Shown piece after piece: positions 26,369 through 35,649 of a DNA stretch of 64,000 nucleotides (positions within the stretch are counted from its first letter, which is position 1; every line of letters begins with the position of its first letter). The notes below the pieces were generated by a model. That model was not told where the DNA came from, made no database searches, and worked only from the letters and a program-made list of their open reading frames with translations. Position numbers and translations under genes: made by a program. This DNA is from Arthrobacter mangrovi (lineage in GTDB: Bacteria > Actinomycetota > Actinomycetes > Actinomycetales > Micrococcaceae): positions 35,631 to 99,630 of the forward strand of contig NZ_BRVS01000027.1 of NCBI RefSeq assembly GCF_026011795.1. Reading direction: 5' to 3'.

Positions 26369-27868
26369 CTAGAAGGGGAACTGCAGCGGCGTCTGCTGCA
26401 CACCGATCCAGTGATCGGTGGTGAACTCCTCAATGGCCCAGTCGCCGTTGAAGCGGCCGAGGCCGGAGTTCTTCTCGCCACCGAACATCACATGCGGCTC
26501 GTCATTGACGGTAATGTCGTTGACGTGGGTCATGCCGGCCTTGATGCCGCGGGCGAAGCGCACCCCCTTCTCAAGGTCGGTGGTGAATACCGCACTGGAA
26601 AGCCCGAACTCCGTATCGTTCGCCAATTCCAGCGCGTGCGCCTCGTCCTCGGCCCTCACGATGCCCACTACGGGTCCGAAGATCTCCTCACGAAACAGCT
26701 CCATTTCCGGCGTGACGTCGGCGAACACGTGCGGGGCGACAACACGGCCCTCTACCGGTCCGGCATGGACCTCGCGTGCACCCTCGGCCCGGGCGCGCTC
26801 GATCTTCCCGGTCACCGAGGCCAGCTGGGAATCGTTGATGATTGGGCCCACCACGTTCGCCTGGTCAGCCACGTCACCGAATGGGATGGTTGCCACGTGT
26901 GCAGCGAAACGCTCGACGAACTCGCCGTAGACCGGGGCCTCGACGATGATCCGGTTCACCGCCATGCAGATCTGCCCCTGGTGCAGGAACTTGCCCATCG
27001 CCGCGGCACGGACAGCCTGGTCCAGGTCAGCGTCTGCGAGCACCACCAGCGGGGCGTTGCCACCGAGCTCGAGTGCCACGCGCTTCATATGTTTCCCTCC
27101 GACGGCGAGCTTCCCGACATTCTGGCCCACAGGGGTCGAACCGGTGAAGGACACGAATGACGGCACCGGGCTCGCCACAAAATGGTCCCCGATCTCGGCC
27201 CCGGAGCCGACGACGACGTTCAGCACCCCGGCCGGCAGGCCGGCTTCCTCGAACACCTTGGCCAGCAGCAGGCCTCCGGTCAGCGGAGTATCGGAAGCGG
27301 GCTTGAGCACAACGGCGTTACCTAAGGCCAGCGCAGGCGCCACCGAGCGCTGGGAGAGCAGCAGCGGGAAGTTCCACGGGCTGATCACTCCGACGACGCC
27401 GACCGGCTCGCGGTACACACGGTTCTCCTTGCCCGGTGAGTTCGACGGCGCAATCCGCCCATGCACACGTGACGGGAACGTGGCAGCCTCCCGGGGTGCG
27501 GCGATCGCCGCCCCGACCTCCGCTGCCGCCTTCAGCGCGGAGGAACCCGACTCCGCCGAGAGCAACTCCGCAACCTGCTCGCGGTTCGCTTCAAGGTAGT
27601 CCGCAGCCGCAGAGAGCACGGCTGCGCGTTCCGCCGGGGTTTTCGCAGCCCAGGCCGGCTGTGCGGCGGCTGCTGCCGCATAAGCATCGTCCACGTCTTC
27701 GACGGAAGCCTGGCGGATGATGGCCAGCTCCGCGTCGTCGAATGGGTTGGTGGTGGTCAGGCTGTTCTCCGACCGGCCCTCCCGCCAGCCGACAATGTGG
27801 ATGCGATGCGGGATCTCGGCTGCGAAGGACGGGGCGGCGGATGTCGGCGAGGTCGTGGTGACTGTCAT
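26369..27868 (-). CDS. Aldehyde dehydrogenase (benzaldehyde/vanillin type)
   Basis: 499 aa, NAD(P)-dependent ALDH superfamily: [28 protein letters not shown], the general-base [10 protein letters not shown] near residue 270, catalytic Cys in GQICMAVNR near 305 and EIFGPVVGI. Sequence style is closest to benzaldehyde and salicylaldehyde dehydrogenases. Final gene of the minus-strand operon starting at 33,645; it should oxidise the aldehyde made by the alcohol dehydrogenase encoded just upstream to an acid. Confidence 0.9.
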   Translation of the reverse strand: MTVTTTSPTSAAPSFAAEIPHRIHIVGWREGRSENSLTTTNPFDDAELAIIRQASVEDVDDAYAAAAAAQPAWAAKTPAERAAVLSAAADYLEANREQVAELLSAESGSSALKAAAEVGAAIAAPREAATFPSRVHGRIAPSNSPGKENRVYREPVGVVGVISPWNFPLLLSQRSVAPALALGNAVVLKPASDTPLTGGLLLAKVFEEAGLPAGVLNVVVGSGAEIGDHFVASPVPSFVSFTGSTPVGQNVGKLAVGGKHMKRVALELGGNAPLVVLADADLDQAVRAAAMGKFLHQGQICMAVNRIIVEAPVYGEFVERFAAHVATIPFGDVADQANVVGPIINDSQLASVTGKIERARAEGAREVHAGPVEGRVVAPHVFADVTPEMELFREEIFGPVVGIVRAEDEAHALELANDTEFGLSSAVFTTDLEKGVRFARGIKAGMTHVNDITVNDEPHVMFGGEKNSGLGRFNGDWAIEEFTTDHWIGVQQTPLQFPF

Positions 27869-27893
27869 GGGTGTTTCCTCCGTGGTGGGCAGG

Positions 27894-29006
27894 TCAGGCG
27901 ATTTTCAGGACGGCCTTGATGGTTTCGCCGGTTTTGGCCTCGGCGATGGCCTGATCAAGCTGGTCGAAGGCGTAGAACTTAACGAGCTTGTCGAAGGGGA
28001 ACCGCCCCTGGCGGTAGAGGCTGATGAGCGCCGGGATCAGCTCCTGGGAGGTCTTGGAGCCGCCCAGGGTGCCGATGATGCGTTGGCCCCACAGTGTGCG
28101 CAGGTGGTCCAGTGTGAAGCTGGCCTGGGCCGGGGCGCCGCCGATGAGGATCAGCGTGCCGAGCATGCCCACGGCCTCGGCGGCCTTCTCGATGACCTTG
28201 ATGACTCCGGTGCAGTCCAGCACGTAGTCGGCGGGGCCGCCGCAGATACGCAGAATCTCCTCAACGGGGTCGGCGCTGCCGGAGTTGACAATGTGCGTGG
28301 CTCCCAGCTCCCGGGCGAGCTCCAGCCGCGAATCATGAAGATCTACGGCGATGATGGTGGCGGCCGGGGTATTGGTCGCGGCCATGACTGCGGCGAGGCC
28401 GACAGCGCCGGTGCCGAAGACGACGATGGACTCGCCGGGCCCGGGCTGAGCCGTGTTGAAGACCGCGCCGGCGCCTGTGGTGATGCCGCAGGCCAGCGGG
28501 CCGAGCAGGTTCAGCGGGATGTCCTTGTCCACCTTCACCAGCGCGGAGGCCAAGGCCAGCGAGTAGTTGGCGAAAGAGGACTGGCCGAAGAAGTGCCCCG
28601 AGAGGCTGGTGCCGTCCGCGCGGCGGTAGGCGGATTCGCCCGCCTTCGGACCCGAGAGCCGATGGCCGCCGCACAGGGCGTCAACGATTCTGGCGCAGTA
28701 TCGGGGTTCGCCGCGCCGGCAATTGCGGCACTCACCGCAGTAGGGCCATCCCATGATCACGTGGTCCCCGGGGACGAAGTCGGTGACGCCCTCGCCGACG
28801 GCTTCGACGACACCGGAGCCCTCGTGCCCCAGAACGCCGGGCAGGGGCAGGGGCATATCGCCGGACTGCGTGTTCAAGTCCGTGTGGCAGACGCCGGTCG
28901 CAACGACGCGGACCAGCACCTCGCCCGGGCCTGGGGCTTCCAGCTCCAGTTCCTCGCGGAGGAATGGTTGGTTCTTTCCTTCGACGACGTAAGCATCAAT
29001 CTTCAT
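27894..29006 (-). CDS. Zinc-dependent alcohol dehydrogenase, aryl-alcohol type
   Basis: 370 aa MDR family. Catalytic zinc ligands GVCHTDLN and GHEGSGVV, structural-zinc cysteines in [15 protein letters not shown], and NAD fold [12 protein letters not shown]. Resembles benzyl-alcohol dehydrogenase (XylB type). In this operon it probably oxidises the primary alcohol released by ester hydrolysis after Baeyer-Villiger oxidation. Confidence 0.9.
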   Translation of the reverse strand: MKIDAYVVEGKNQPFLREELELEAPGPGEVLVRVVATGVCHTDLNTQSGDMPLPLPGVLGHEGSGVVEAVGEGVTDFVPGDHVIMGWPYCGECRNCRRGEPRYCARIVDALCGGHRLSGPKAGESAYRRADGTSLSGHFFGQSSFANYSLALASALVKVDKDIPLNLLGPLACGITTGAGAVFNTAQPGPGESIVVFGTGAVGLAAVMAATNTPAATIIAVDLHDSRLELARELGATHIVNSGSADPVEEILRICGGPADYVLDCTGVIKVIEKAAEAVGMLGTLILIGGAPAQASFTLDHLRTLWGQRIIGTLGGSKTSQELIPALISLYRQGRFPFDKLVKFYAFDQLDQAIAEAKTGETIKAVLKIA

Positions 29007-29078
29007 AACGTTCTCCTTCAGGTTCGGTTGAATCGGGCTTGCTGTTACCTGCCCGGGCGGGGTCCGGCTCTTGGGGTG

Positions 29079-30584
29079 TCAGACGCCGGCGGGCTGCGGC
29101 AGCGCCTGCGGTGCGATTCGCGTCTGGTAGCCATCCGGTGAGAAGGTGCCGTTCTTGTCGCGGAACGCGAAGCCGAAATCCGGCCAGATCAGCGTGAGCT
29201 TGCCGCTGCGCTGGTCCACGTACCAGCTCTTGCAGCCGCCGTCGATCCAGACTGTGCCCTGCGCATCGGCCTGGAGCTTATCGACGTAGGCTTCCTCGGC
29301 CTCGCGGGTCGGTTCGATGACCTCAATCCCGTGCTCGGCTGCGTAGTCGAAGGCACCGAGAATGTACTCCACCTGGGATTCGATGATGTAGACGATCGAG
29401 TTGTGGCCCAGGGACGTGTTCGGCCCGTTGATGCTGAACAGGTTGGGGAACCCGGCGACGGCTACGGAGTCATACGCCTGCATGCCCGATTTCCAGTGAT
29501 CCGAGAGGTTGACACCGTCCCGGCCGTGCACGAGCGCCGCGTAAGGCGGTTCGGTGGCCTCGAAGCCGGTGGCGAAGACGAGCACGTCGAGGTCGTACTC
29601 CGCGCCCGACGCCGCGACCACCGTCGATCCCTCGACACGCCGCAGCGCGGAGGCCTCAAGGGTGGTCACCTCGGCCTGCAGGGCCGGATAGAACGCGTTG
29701 GAGATCAGCACGCGTTTGCAGCCCGGTTCATAATCCGGCGTCAGCTTGGCCCGCAGCTCCGGGTCGGGCACCTGGGCGGCGAGGTGGTCCAGGGCCATCT
29801 TCTTGCCGGCCTCTAGGAACTGCGGGACGGCGCGCCGCTGGGCGTAGGTGTTTTCCCCGCCCCAGAACAGCTCAGAGCGCAGTTCGGTGATGGCCGAGGG
29901 ATCGCGGCGGAACAGCCGCTTCTCCCCTTCGGTATAGGCGCGTTCGGCGCGTGGGATGATGTACGCCGGGGTGCGCTGGAAGACCACTAGTTCGGAAGCG
30001 ATCTTCGCCAGTTCGGGGACGATCTGGATTGCCGAGGCCCCGGTGCCGACCACGCCGATGCGCTTGCCGTCGAGCGGGACGGAGTGGTCCCAGCGGGCTG
30101 AGTGGAACTTCGCTCCGGGGAAGTCCTCGAGGCCCTCGATCGCAGGGAAGGCTTCGTCGGCGAGGTGACCGGTACCCGTGACCAGGTAGGTGGAGGTGAA
30201 CGTGCCGGCGGAGGTGGTGACGGTCCAGCGGGCGGCGTTGTCGTCCCAGGAGGCGTCAAGCATGTCGGCGCCGAAGTGCACGTGCGGCAGCAGCCCCTCC
30301 TCGCGGGCGGCATCGCGCAGGTACTGCTGGATCTCGGGGCCGGGCGAGAAGACGCTCGACCAGTCCGGGTTGGGCCGGAAGGAGAACGAGTACAGGTGGC
30401 TGGGCACGTCGCACGCGGCCCCCGGGTAGGTGTTGTCGCGCCAGGTGCCTCCGACATCGTGCGCGCGCTCGATGATCGCGAAGTCACCGTCGCCGCGGCG
30501 CTTGAGCCGGATGGCCAGGCCGAGGCCGGCGAAGCCGGAGCCGACGATCAGGGTCTTGACGTGCTGGACTGTCTGGTCAGTCAT
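29079..30584 (-). CDS. Baeyer-Villiger-type flavin monooxygenase
   Basis: 501 aa class B FAD monooxygenase. FAD Rossmann motif VGSGFAGLGLAIRL at the N-terminus, GGTWRDNTYPGAACDVPSHLYSFSF in parts (GGTWRDN, YPGAACDVPS), the fingerprint FPGAKFHSARWD matching FxGxxxHxxxW[P/D], and the NADPH motif VVGTGASAIQIVPELA. It should insert oxygen next to a ketone to give an ester or lactone. Its neighbours supply a dehydrogenase upstream and an esterase-like hydrolase, fitting a ketone-to-ester-to-acid sequence. Confidence 0.9.
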   Translation of the reverse strand: MTDQTVQHVKTLIVGSGFAGLGLAIRLKRRGDGDFAIIERAHDVGGTWRDNTYPGAACDVPSHLYSFSFRPNPDWSSVFSPGPEIQQYLRDAAREEGLLPHVHFGADMLDASWDDNAARWTVTTSAGTFTSTYLVTGTGHLADEAFPAIEGLEDFPGAKFHSARWDHSVPLDGKRIGVVGTGASAIQIVPELAKIASELVVFQRTPAYIIPRAERAYTEGEKRLFRRDPSAITELRSELFWGGENTYAQRRAVPQFLEAGKKMALDHLAAQVPDPELRAKLTPDYEPGCKRVLISNAFYPALQAEVTTLEASALRRVEGSTVVAASGAEYDLDVLVFATGFEATEPPYAALVHGRDGVNLSDHWKSGMQAYDSVAVAGFPNLFSINGPNTSLGHNSIVYIIESQVEYILGAFDYAAEHGIEVIEPTREAEEAYVDKLQADAQGTVWIDGGCKSWYVDQRSGKLTLIWPDFGFAFRDKNGTFSPDGYQTRIAPQALPQPAGV

Positions 30585-30615
30585 GGTGGTGCCTCTCTAC
30601 GGATGCTGGCCGCTG

Positions 30616-31467
30616 CTACGGTTGCGGCGTGGGGACGATGCTCCCGGCGGTGAATGCTTCTGGTTCATCGAGGAACCGCTGGATGTGGTGGGTGAGCTCA
30701 CTGGGCCGTTCGAACACGACCGCATGCCCAGTGGGTATTTCGGCGAAGCGCGCGTCCTCGATGGCCCCGAAGAGTGCTTTCTGGTGGCGGATCGGAACCA
30801 TCTGGTCGTGGGTGCAGCCGATCACCAGTGTCGGAACGCTAATCCGATGGACTTCTTCAACGATGTCGATGCGCCGGTTGAGCTCCATCTGCTGGTCGCC
30901 GAAGGCGTCGAATGCCATGGCGTCCATCGCCGGCTGCAGGTCGGCAAGGGTCTTGGACCCCAAGAACGGTCCCCCAAAGGCGCAGAAGGTGGAGTAGGAC
31001 CGGATCGCGTCGTCGCCGGAGGCGCGTAGTGCCTGCCAGACGTCGTTGCGCAGTATCTGCTGCAGATCCGTCTTCATCCAGCCAGCGACGAGGACCAACC
31101 GCTCGACCAGGTCGGGCCGGCGGGCGGCGAGGGCGGCGGTAACGACCGCCCCGAGCGAGTAGCCGAGCAGGACCACCTTCCGGCCGGGCAGGATCACTTC
31201 GATTGCGCCGGCCACCTGGTCGACGAGCTGGTCCAGTTCGAGCCGCTCGCCGTCTCGATCAGGCTGGGACCAGTCGATGGATACCACGCGCTGCTTGGCG
31301 GCGAGGATTGGGAAGAGGAACCCGAAGTGTGTCTTGGTGGATCCGGAGGTCCCGTGGACCATGACCAGGACGTCATCGCGGTCCTTTTCGTCACGGGAGT
31401 CGTAGTAGGTGATTGAGGTTCCGCGGATGTCGGCAACGGCCGGGATCATGAGGTCGGTGGCCAGCAT
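30616..31467 (-). CDS. Alpha/beta hydrolase
   Basis: 283 aa. Oxyanion-hole VHGTSGSTKTHF, nucleophile elbow GYSLGAVV, acid Asp in GCTHDQMVP and catalytic His in IPTGHAVVFERP. Similar in layout to carboxylic-ester and C-C hydrolases of catabolic clusters. Gene lies between the transporter and the Baeyer-Villiger enzyme, so it most likely cleaves the ester or lactone that enzyme forms. Confidence 0.87.
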   Translation of the reverse strand: MLATDLMIPAVADIRGTSITYYDSRDEKDRDDVLVMVHGTSGSTKTHFGFLFPILAAKQRVVSIDWSQPDRDGERLELDQLVDQVAGAIEVILPGRKVVLLGYSLGAVVTAALAARRPDLVERLVLVAGWMKTDLQQILRNDVWQALRASGDDAIRSYSTFCAFGGPFLGSKTLADLQPAMDAMAFDAFGDQQMELNRRIDIVEEVHRISVPTLVIGCTHDQMVPIRHQKALFGAIEDARFAEIPTGHAVVFERPSELTHHIQRFLDEPEAFTAGSIVPTPQP

Positions 31468-31502
31468 GCTGGCTCCTTTCGCAGGGTGGGGCGGGAATGG
31501 GG

Positions 31503-32831
31503 TCAGCGGACGTCGCGCAGGTCTATGCCTTTGATCTCCTTCCAGCGCCAGACGACGGCGGCGGATCCCAGGCAGACGGCGATCATGTATAGGTTGAACA
31601 GCCAGCCGTTGCCGGCGGAGGTGAACCAGGTGTTGAGGTAGGGAGCGGTCCCGCCGAAAAGCGCGACGGCGAGCGGCATGGCGGTGCCCATGATCAGCAT
31701 GCGGTACTTAGTGGGAACCTGCTCGGAGATCATGGCCGGCTGGGTGCCCCCGATGCAGGCGCTAATCCCCATCATGATGCTCTGCGCGGCGAACAGGGTC
31801 CACGGATCGGAGCTGATCAGGCCAAACATCGGGAAGGTCAGCGCGGCGGTGGCCAGGTTGTAGAAGATTACCGGGATGCGGCGGCCGATCCGGTCGGAAA
31901 TCCAGCCCATGACCGGGACCAGGCAGATGTTCAGGACTGTGGCGCCGAGGGTCGCGGCGAATGCGGGTCCTGGCTCCATGCCCTGCTGGGAGATCGCGTA
32001 GACGGCCGCGTAGGAGGACCAGATGTAGTAGGGCAGCGTCGTGCCCGCCATGTAGAAGAAGACCTCGACCGCGCGCTTGGCGATCTGGCCGCGGGTCCAG
32101 CCCGGATCGGTGGTGGCGTTCTTGGCTGCGGCGGCAACAGCGCTCACGTGCTCGGTGTGGACCTCGGATTCCATCATGTTGCGGCGCAGCCACAGGACCA
32201 CGATCGCCAGCAGCGCCCCGAAGAAGAACGGAATGCGCCAGCCCCATTCGCCCATCGCCGACGCTTCGATCTGCTGGGCTAGTACCGTGCCGAATAGCGT
32301 GGCGATTAGGGTGCCGCCGCCCATTGCGACGGCGACGGTGGATCCGTACAGGGCGCGCTTGGCATGCGGGGCGATCTCCGGCAGATACACGTTCGATGCC
32401 GTGGATTCGCCGCCGTGGGCGAAGCCCTGAATGAGCCGTGCCAAAAGCAGCAGAATGGAAGCGAAACCGCCGATGGTTTCATAGCTGGGGATCAAGGCGA
32501 TCACCAGGGATCCGGCGGCCATCATCAGCATGGTGACCAGCAGGACCCATTTGCGGCCCTTCTTGTCGGCCAGCCGGCCAAAGACAAAGCCGCCTAGGGG
32601 CCGCATCACGAAACCAACGGCGAAGACGGCCAGCGTGCCCAACAGGGCAGAGACCGGGTCCTCCTTGCTGAAGAGCGCCGCGGAGATGTAGGTGGAGAAC
32701 ACCGCATAGACGGCCCAGTCGAACCATTCGAGCAGGTTGCCGACGCCGGTTGCCACGAGCGAACGGCGCCGTTCCACGGCGCTCATTGCGGTGCCGGCGG
32801 GGCGGGTGGCCTCCGCAGTCATTGAATCCAT
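31503..32831 (-). CDS. MFS transporter, MHS type
   Basis: 442 aa starting at ATG 32831 (AGGAGA upstream). TM1 GNLLEWFDWAVYAVFSTYI, loop motif FVMRPLGGFVFGRLADKKGRK, LIQGFAHGGESTASNVYLPE; about 12 membrane segments and a basic C-terminus. It should import an organic acid or related anion by proton symport. Being inside the operon, it may take up the desulfated substrate or a downstream intermediate. Confidence 0.9.
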   Translation of the reverse strand: MDSMTAEATRPAGTAMSAVERRRSLVATGVGNLLEWFDWAVYAVFSTYISAALFSKEDPVSALLGTLAVFAVGFVMRPLGGFVFGRLADKKGRKWVLLVTMLMMAAGSLVIALIPSYETIGGFASILLLLARLIQGFAHGGESTASNVYLPEIAPHAKRALYGSTVAVAMGGGTLIATLFGTVLAQQIEASAMGEWGWRIPFFFGALLAIVVLWLRRNMMESEVHTEHVSAVAAAAKNATTDPGWTRGQIAKRAVEVFFYMAGTTLPYYIWSSYAAVYAISQQGMEPGPAFAATLGATVLNICLVPVMGWISDRIGRRIPVIFYNLATAALTFPMFGLISSDPWTLFAAQSIMMGISACIGGTQPAMISEQVPTKYRMLIMGTAMPLAVALFGGTAPYLNTWFTSAGNGWLFNLYMIAVCLGSAAVVWRWKEIKGIDLRDVR

Positions 32832-32880
32832 GGATGTCTCCTTGAAATACGGGAATCGAACGAGGGCTGTGTGAGGCGGC

Positions 32881-33645
32881 CTAGTAGGTGGCACGGCCGC
32901 CGGAGAGGTCGAAGACCGCCCCGGTGGAGAAGCTCACCGCGGGCGAGGCAAGGAAGGCAACCATCTCGGCCACCTCGCGGGGATCGCCAACACGTCCCAT
33001 GGGAATCCGGCCGAGGAGCTGTTCCTTCACGTCCCCGGAGAACCAAGGCTCGTCGAGCATCCCGGAGCCGATCAGAGCGGGGGCGACAGCGTTGACGATG
33101 ACGCCGGTCTTGGCCAGTTCCTTGCCCAGGGACTTGGTCATGGCGACGACGCCAGCCTTTGCCGCCGCATAGGGACTGGAGAGCGCATGACCTTCCATAC
33201 CGGCCGCGGAAGCGACATTCACGACCCGGCCATAACCGGCCGCGACCATACCCGGGACCGCCGCCTTGCACAGCATGAACTGGCTGGTGAGGTTGACGTC
33301 CAGATTACGCCTCCAGGTGTCGAGGTCGATCTCCCACAGGGGTGCCATCTCGCTGCCCGCACCGGCGTTGTTCACGAGGATTTCCAGACGTCCGAATTCG
33401 GCGTGAGCGGCCTCGACGGCACGGAGGGACAGCGCGGGGTCGCTGACATCGCCGTCGAGGGCGACGGCCCGCCCACCCACTGCGAGGATTTCCTGGGCAA
33501 CCTGCTTGGCGGCCGCGGGCTTCAGGTCCACACAGACGACGCCGGCGCCCAGCTCTGCGAGCTTGTGGGCCACCGCAGAGCCGATGCCGCCCCCGGCGCC
33601 GGTGACTATCGCGGCATGCCCCTGGATCTCGTGGCTGCTGCCCAT
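32881..33645 (-). CDS. Short-chain dehydrogenase/reductase
   Basis: 254 aa from ATG 33645 with GAGGAG upstream. Classical SDR: TGAGGGIG cofactor motif, VNNAGAG, catalytic Ser in VVNVASAAG and Tyr/Lys in SPYAAAKAGV. First gene of the minus-strand operon. It probably oxidises a secondary alcohol, freed by the sulfatase, to the ketone used by the Baeyer-Villiger monooxygenase. Confidence 0.9.
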   Translation of the reverse strand: MGSSHEIQGHAAIVTGAGGGIGSAVAHKLAELGAGVVCVDLKPAAAKQVAQEILAVGGRAVALDGDVSDPALSLRAVEAAHAEFGRLEILVNNAGAGSEMAPLWEIDLDTWRRNLDVNLTSQFMLCKAAVPGMVAAGYGRVVNVASAAGMEGHALSSPYAAAKAGVVAMTKSLGKELAKTGVIVNAVAPALIGSGMLDEPWFSGDVKEQLLGRIPMGRVGDPREVAEMVAFLASPAVSFSTGAVFDLSGGRATY

Positions 33646-33663
33646 TTCTCTCCTCAAAATAAA

Positions 33664-33680
33664 GTCCATTCAATGGACTC
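33664..33680. promoter_or_regulatory. Perfect palindromic operator in the SDR/IclR divergent promoter
   Basis: AGTCCATTCAATGGACT is a perfect 8+1+8 palindrome, 19 bp upstream of the SDR start and about 100 bp before the IclR gene. The same AGTCC-N7-GGACT arrangement recurs at 26,253, which ties both minus-strand operons to one regulator, most simply the adjacent IclR protein. Confidence 0.7.
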
Positions 33681-33778
33681 TGGTTCGTGTTCGGGTTATA
33701 CTGGGAGTCCCAGATCGGTGTTCCCGCTCACACATTGTGACCGAAGTCGAGCAGGGAACGCAAGCAATGTAAGCGGTT

Positions 33779-34609
33779 ATGAACCCAATAAAGCATGTAG
33801 AGGGCGGAGTTCGCATAATGGACTTGATATCGGCGAATGGCGACGCAGACAAGAAACAGGTCGTGGCCCGCGTGGCCCAGCTTCTCTCCGCTATCGGCTC
33901 CCATGGAACAGTAGGGGCACGCCTTCTCGACTTGTCCCGGGCCACGGGAATCGCCCGGCCGACCGTCCACCGGCTCCTGCAGGAGCTGCAAGACGTCGGC
34001 TACGTCCGGCAACTTGAGAACAAGCGCTACGCCCTTGGCACGGCTTTGTTCCATCTCGGGGCTGCGGCTCCGAGCCCGGTAAGGGACTTGGCCGCGGTAC
34101 GGCGGGCGGCGCAGAAGTTGTCAGACGCCTGCGGGGACACGGTATACGTGGCGATATTGCAGTTTGGGGCCGCGCACTACATTGTCCGGACCGAGGGCGC
34201 CTTCCCGATCCGCGCGCAGTCGGTCAACGTCGGCGACACAATCCCGTTAACGTCCAGCTACAACGGCCTGATCCTCCTGGCCCAACTCGACGAAGATGCC
34301 AGGGAGCAACATCTGGCGCGTCTGGAACACGACCAGCCAGACGCCTGGCGCACCACGAGCCTGACCGAACACGAGCAGGCGCTACGATTAGCCCTGACAC
34401 AAATCGACGCCGATGGCTACGTCTACGGGGCCGATGTCGTCATGCCCGGTCTTGCCGGCATCGCCCTGCCCGTCCCCTCATCCACTGGCCGCCCGATCGC
34501 AGCAGTCAGCATTTCCGGGCTGGAATCCCGGCTCCCCGCCGAACGCGAGCCGGAGTTGCTGGCCTTGCTTCGGGCCACCGCGGACGAAATCGCCCGCTTC
34601 ATCGACTAA
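33779..34609 (+). CDS. IclR-family transcriptional regulator
   Basis: 276 aa (an in-frame ATG at 33818 would give 263 aa; neither has a strong ribosome site). Winged helix with the recognition region GARLLDLSRATGIARPTVHRLL, then the IclR ligand domain (GDTVYVAILQFGAAHYIVR, SVNVGDTIPLTSSYNGL, GYVYGADVVMPGLAGIALPV). The usual IclR ligand-domain GRxxPLxxTA is altered to GDTIPLTSSYNG. Divergent from the catabolic operon, and very probably the protein that binds the two AGTCC-N7-GGACT sites. Confidence 0.9.
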   Translation: MNPIKHVEGGVRIMDLISANGDADKKQVVARVAQLLSAIGSHGTVGARLLDLSRATGIARPTVHRLLQELQDVGYVRQLENKRYALGTALFHLGAAAPSPVRDLAAVRRAAQKLSDACGDTVYVAILQFGAAHYIVRTEGAFPIRAQSVNVGDTIPLTSSYNGLILLAQLDEDAREQHLARLEHDQPDAWRTTSLTEHEQALRLALTQIDADGYVYGADVVMPGLAGIALPVPSSTGRPIAAVSISGLESRLPAEREPELLALLRATADEIARFID

Positions 34610-34631
34610 GCAATCCTTCGAAAGGACCACC

Positions 34632-35429
34632 ATGAGGCAACCGGCAGCCACACCAGCCCTCCGTCCCGTCGCCGTAGTCACCGGGGGACACCAAGGCCTC
34701 GGGTTCGGCGCCGCCGTCGAACTCGCCAAGGAAGGGTTCGACGTCGCGGTCGTGGACCTTCATGCGGAGGCGGACCCGGAAGTCCTCGCCGCCGTTCCGG
34801 CAGATCGGGTGCGTTATTACCAGCTGGACATTGCCGATCTGTCGCGGCATCGTCCGGTCCTCGAGGCTGTCCTCAGCGACTTCGGGCGGCTGGATTGCTT
34901 GGTCAACAACGCGGGAATCGCTGCCCGCCCGCTGACAGACATTCTTGACCTCTCCCCCGACGCCTTTGACCGCTCCGTCGATATCAACCTCCGTGGCACG
35001 TTCTTTCTGACTCAAGCGTTCGCCAACCTCCTGCTCGAGGACAAGGGGCAGGTAGCCGATGACGCCTACAGGAGCATCGTGATCGTCAGTTCCATCGCTG
35101 CCGAGCTGGTGAGTGTCGACCGGTCACAGTACAACGTTACGAAGTCGGCCCTGAGCATGGTGGCCAAGCTGTTCGCGGTCCGTCTCGCCAGACACGGCAT
35201 CTACGTCCACGAGATCCGCCCGGGACTGATTGCCACAGCCATGACCGCCTCGTCGGGCAGCAGCGTGCCGGACGAGTGGGTCGCCGACGGCCGCGTGCCC
35301 ATCCCCCGTTGGGGCCAGAAGGAGGACGTCGGCCAGGCGGTCGCCACGGTCGCCTCAGGGCGCCTGCCCTACATGACTGGCCAGCCGATCTGGGTTGCCG
35401 GCGGCATGAACATGATGCAGGCGCCCTGA
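34632..35429 (+). CDS. SDR-family oxidoreductase (3-ketoacyl reductase-like)
   Basis: 265 aa from ATG 34632, AAAGGA upstream. TGGHQGLGFG cofactor motif, VNNAGIAARP, catalytic SSIAAELVSVDRSQYNVTKSAL with Ser-Tyr-Lys, and MTGQPIWVAGGMNMMQ at the end. It follows the IclR gene by 22 bases and may be cotranscribed. It gives the regulon a second dehydrogenase, perhaps for the opposite stereoisomer or a later hydroxy acid. Confidence 0.88.
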   Translation: MRQPAATPALRPVAVVTGGHQGLGFGAAVELAKEGFDVAVVDLHAEADPEVLAAVPADRVRYYQLDIADLSRHRPVLEAVLSDFGRLDCLVNNAGIAARPLTDILDLSPDAFDRSVDINLRGTFFLTQAFANLLLEDKGQVADDAYRSIVIVSSIAAELVSVDRSQYNVTKSALSMVAKLFAVRLARHGIYVHEIRPGLIATAMTASSGSSVPDEWVADGRVPIPRWGQKEDVGQAVATVASGRLPYMTGQPIWVAGGMNMMQAP

Positions 35430-35649
35430 ACTTCCCTGATCAGCATGCTTTTCGACTGGCCCACAAAGACAAGTTTCCCTTGCTCCGCCTGGGCCGCAGG
35501 TCACCGATCGATAGGTGCATGTCGCTGGATTTCGGCCCGGGAGTCTTCTGCGTGACCGGAGGATCGGGTCCCTTCATTTTTCATCGAATCTGCCGCTGGC
35601 ATCATTATTGGAAGTTCGGACGTCATCAAATCTGGGGAAAGGAAGACCG

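Noticed and set aside
27717..29141. 474-codon plus-strand frame opposite the alcohol dehydrogenase
   Set aside because: Shadow frame; the minus strand encodes a complete zinc alcohol dehydrogenase with all metal ligands.
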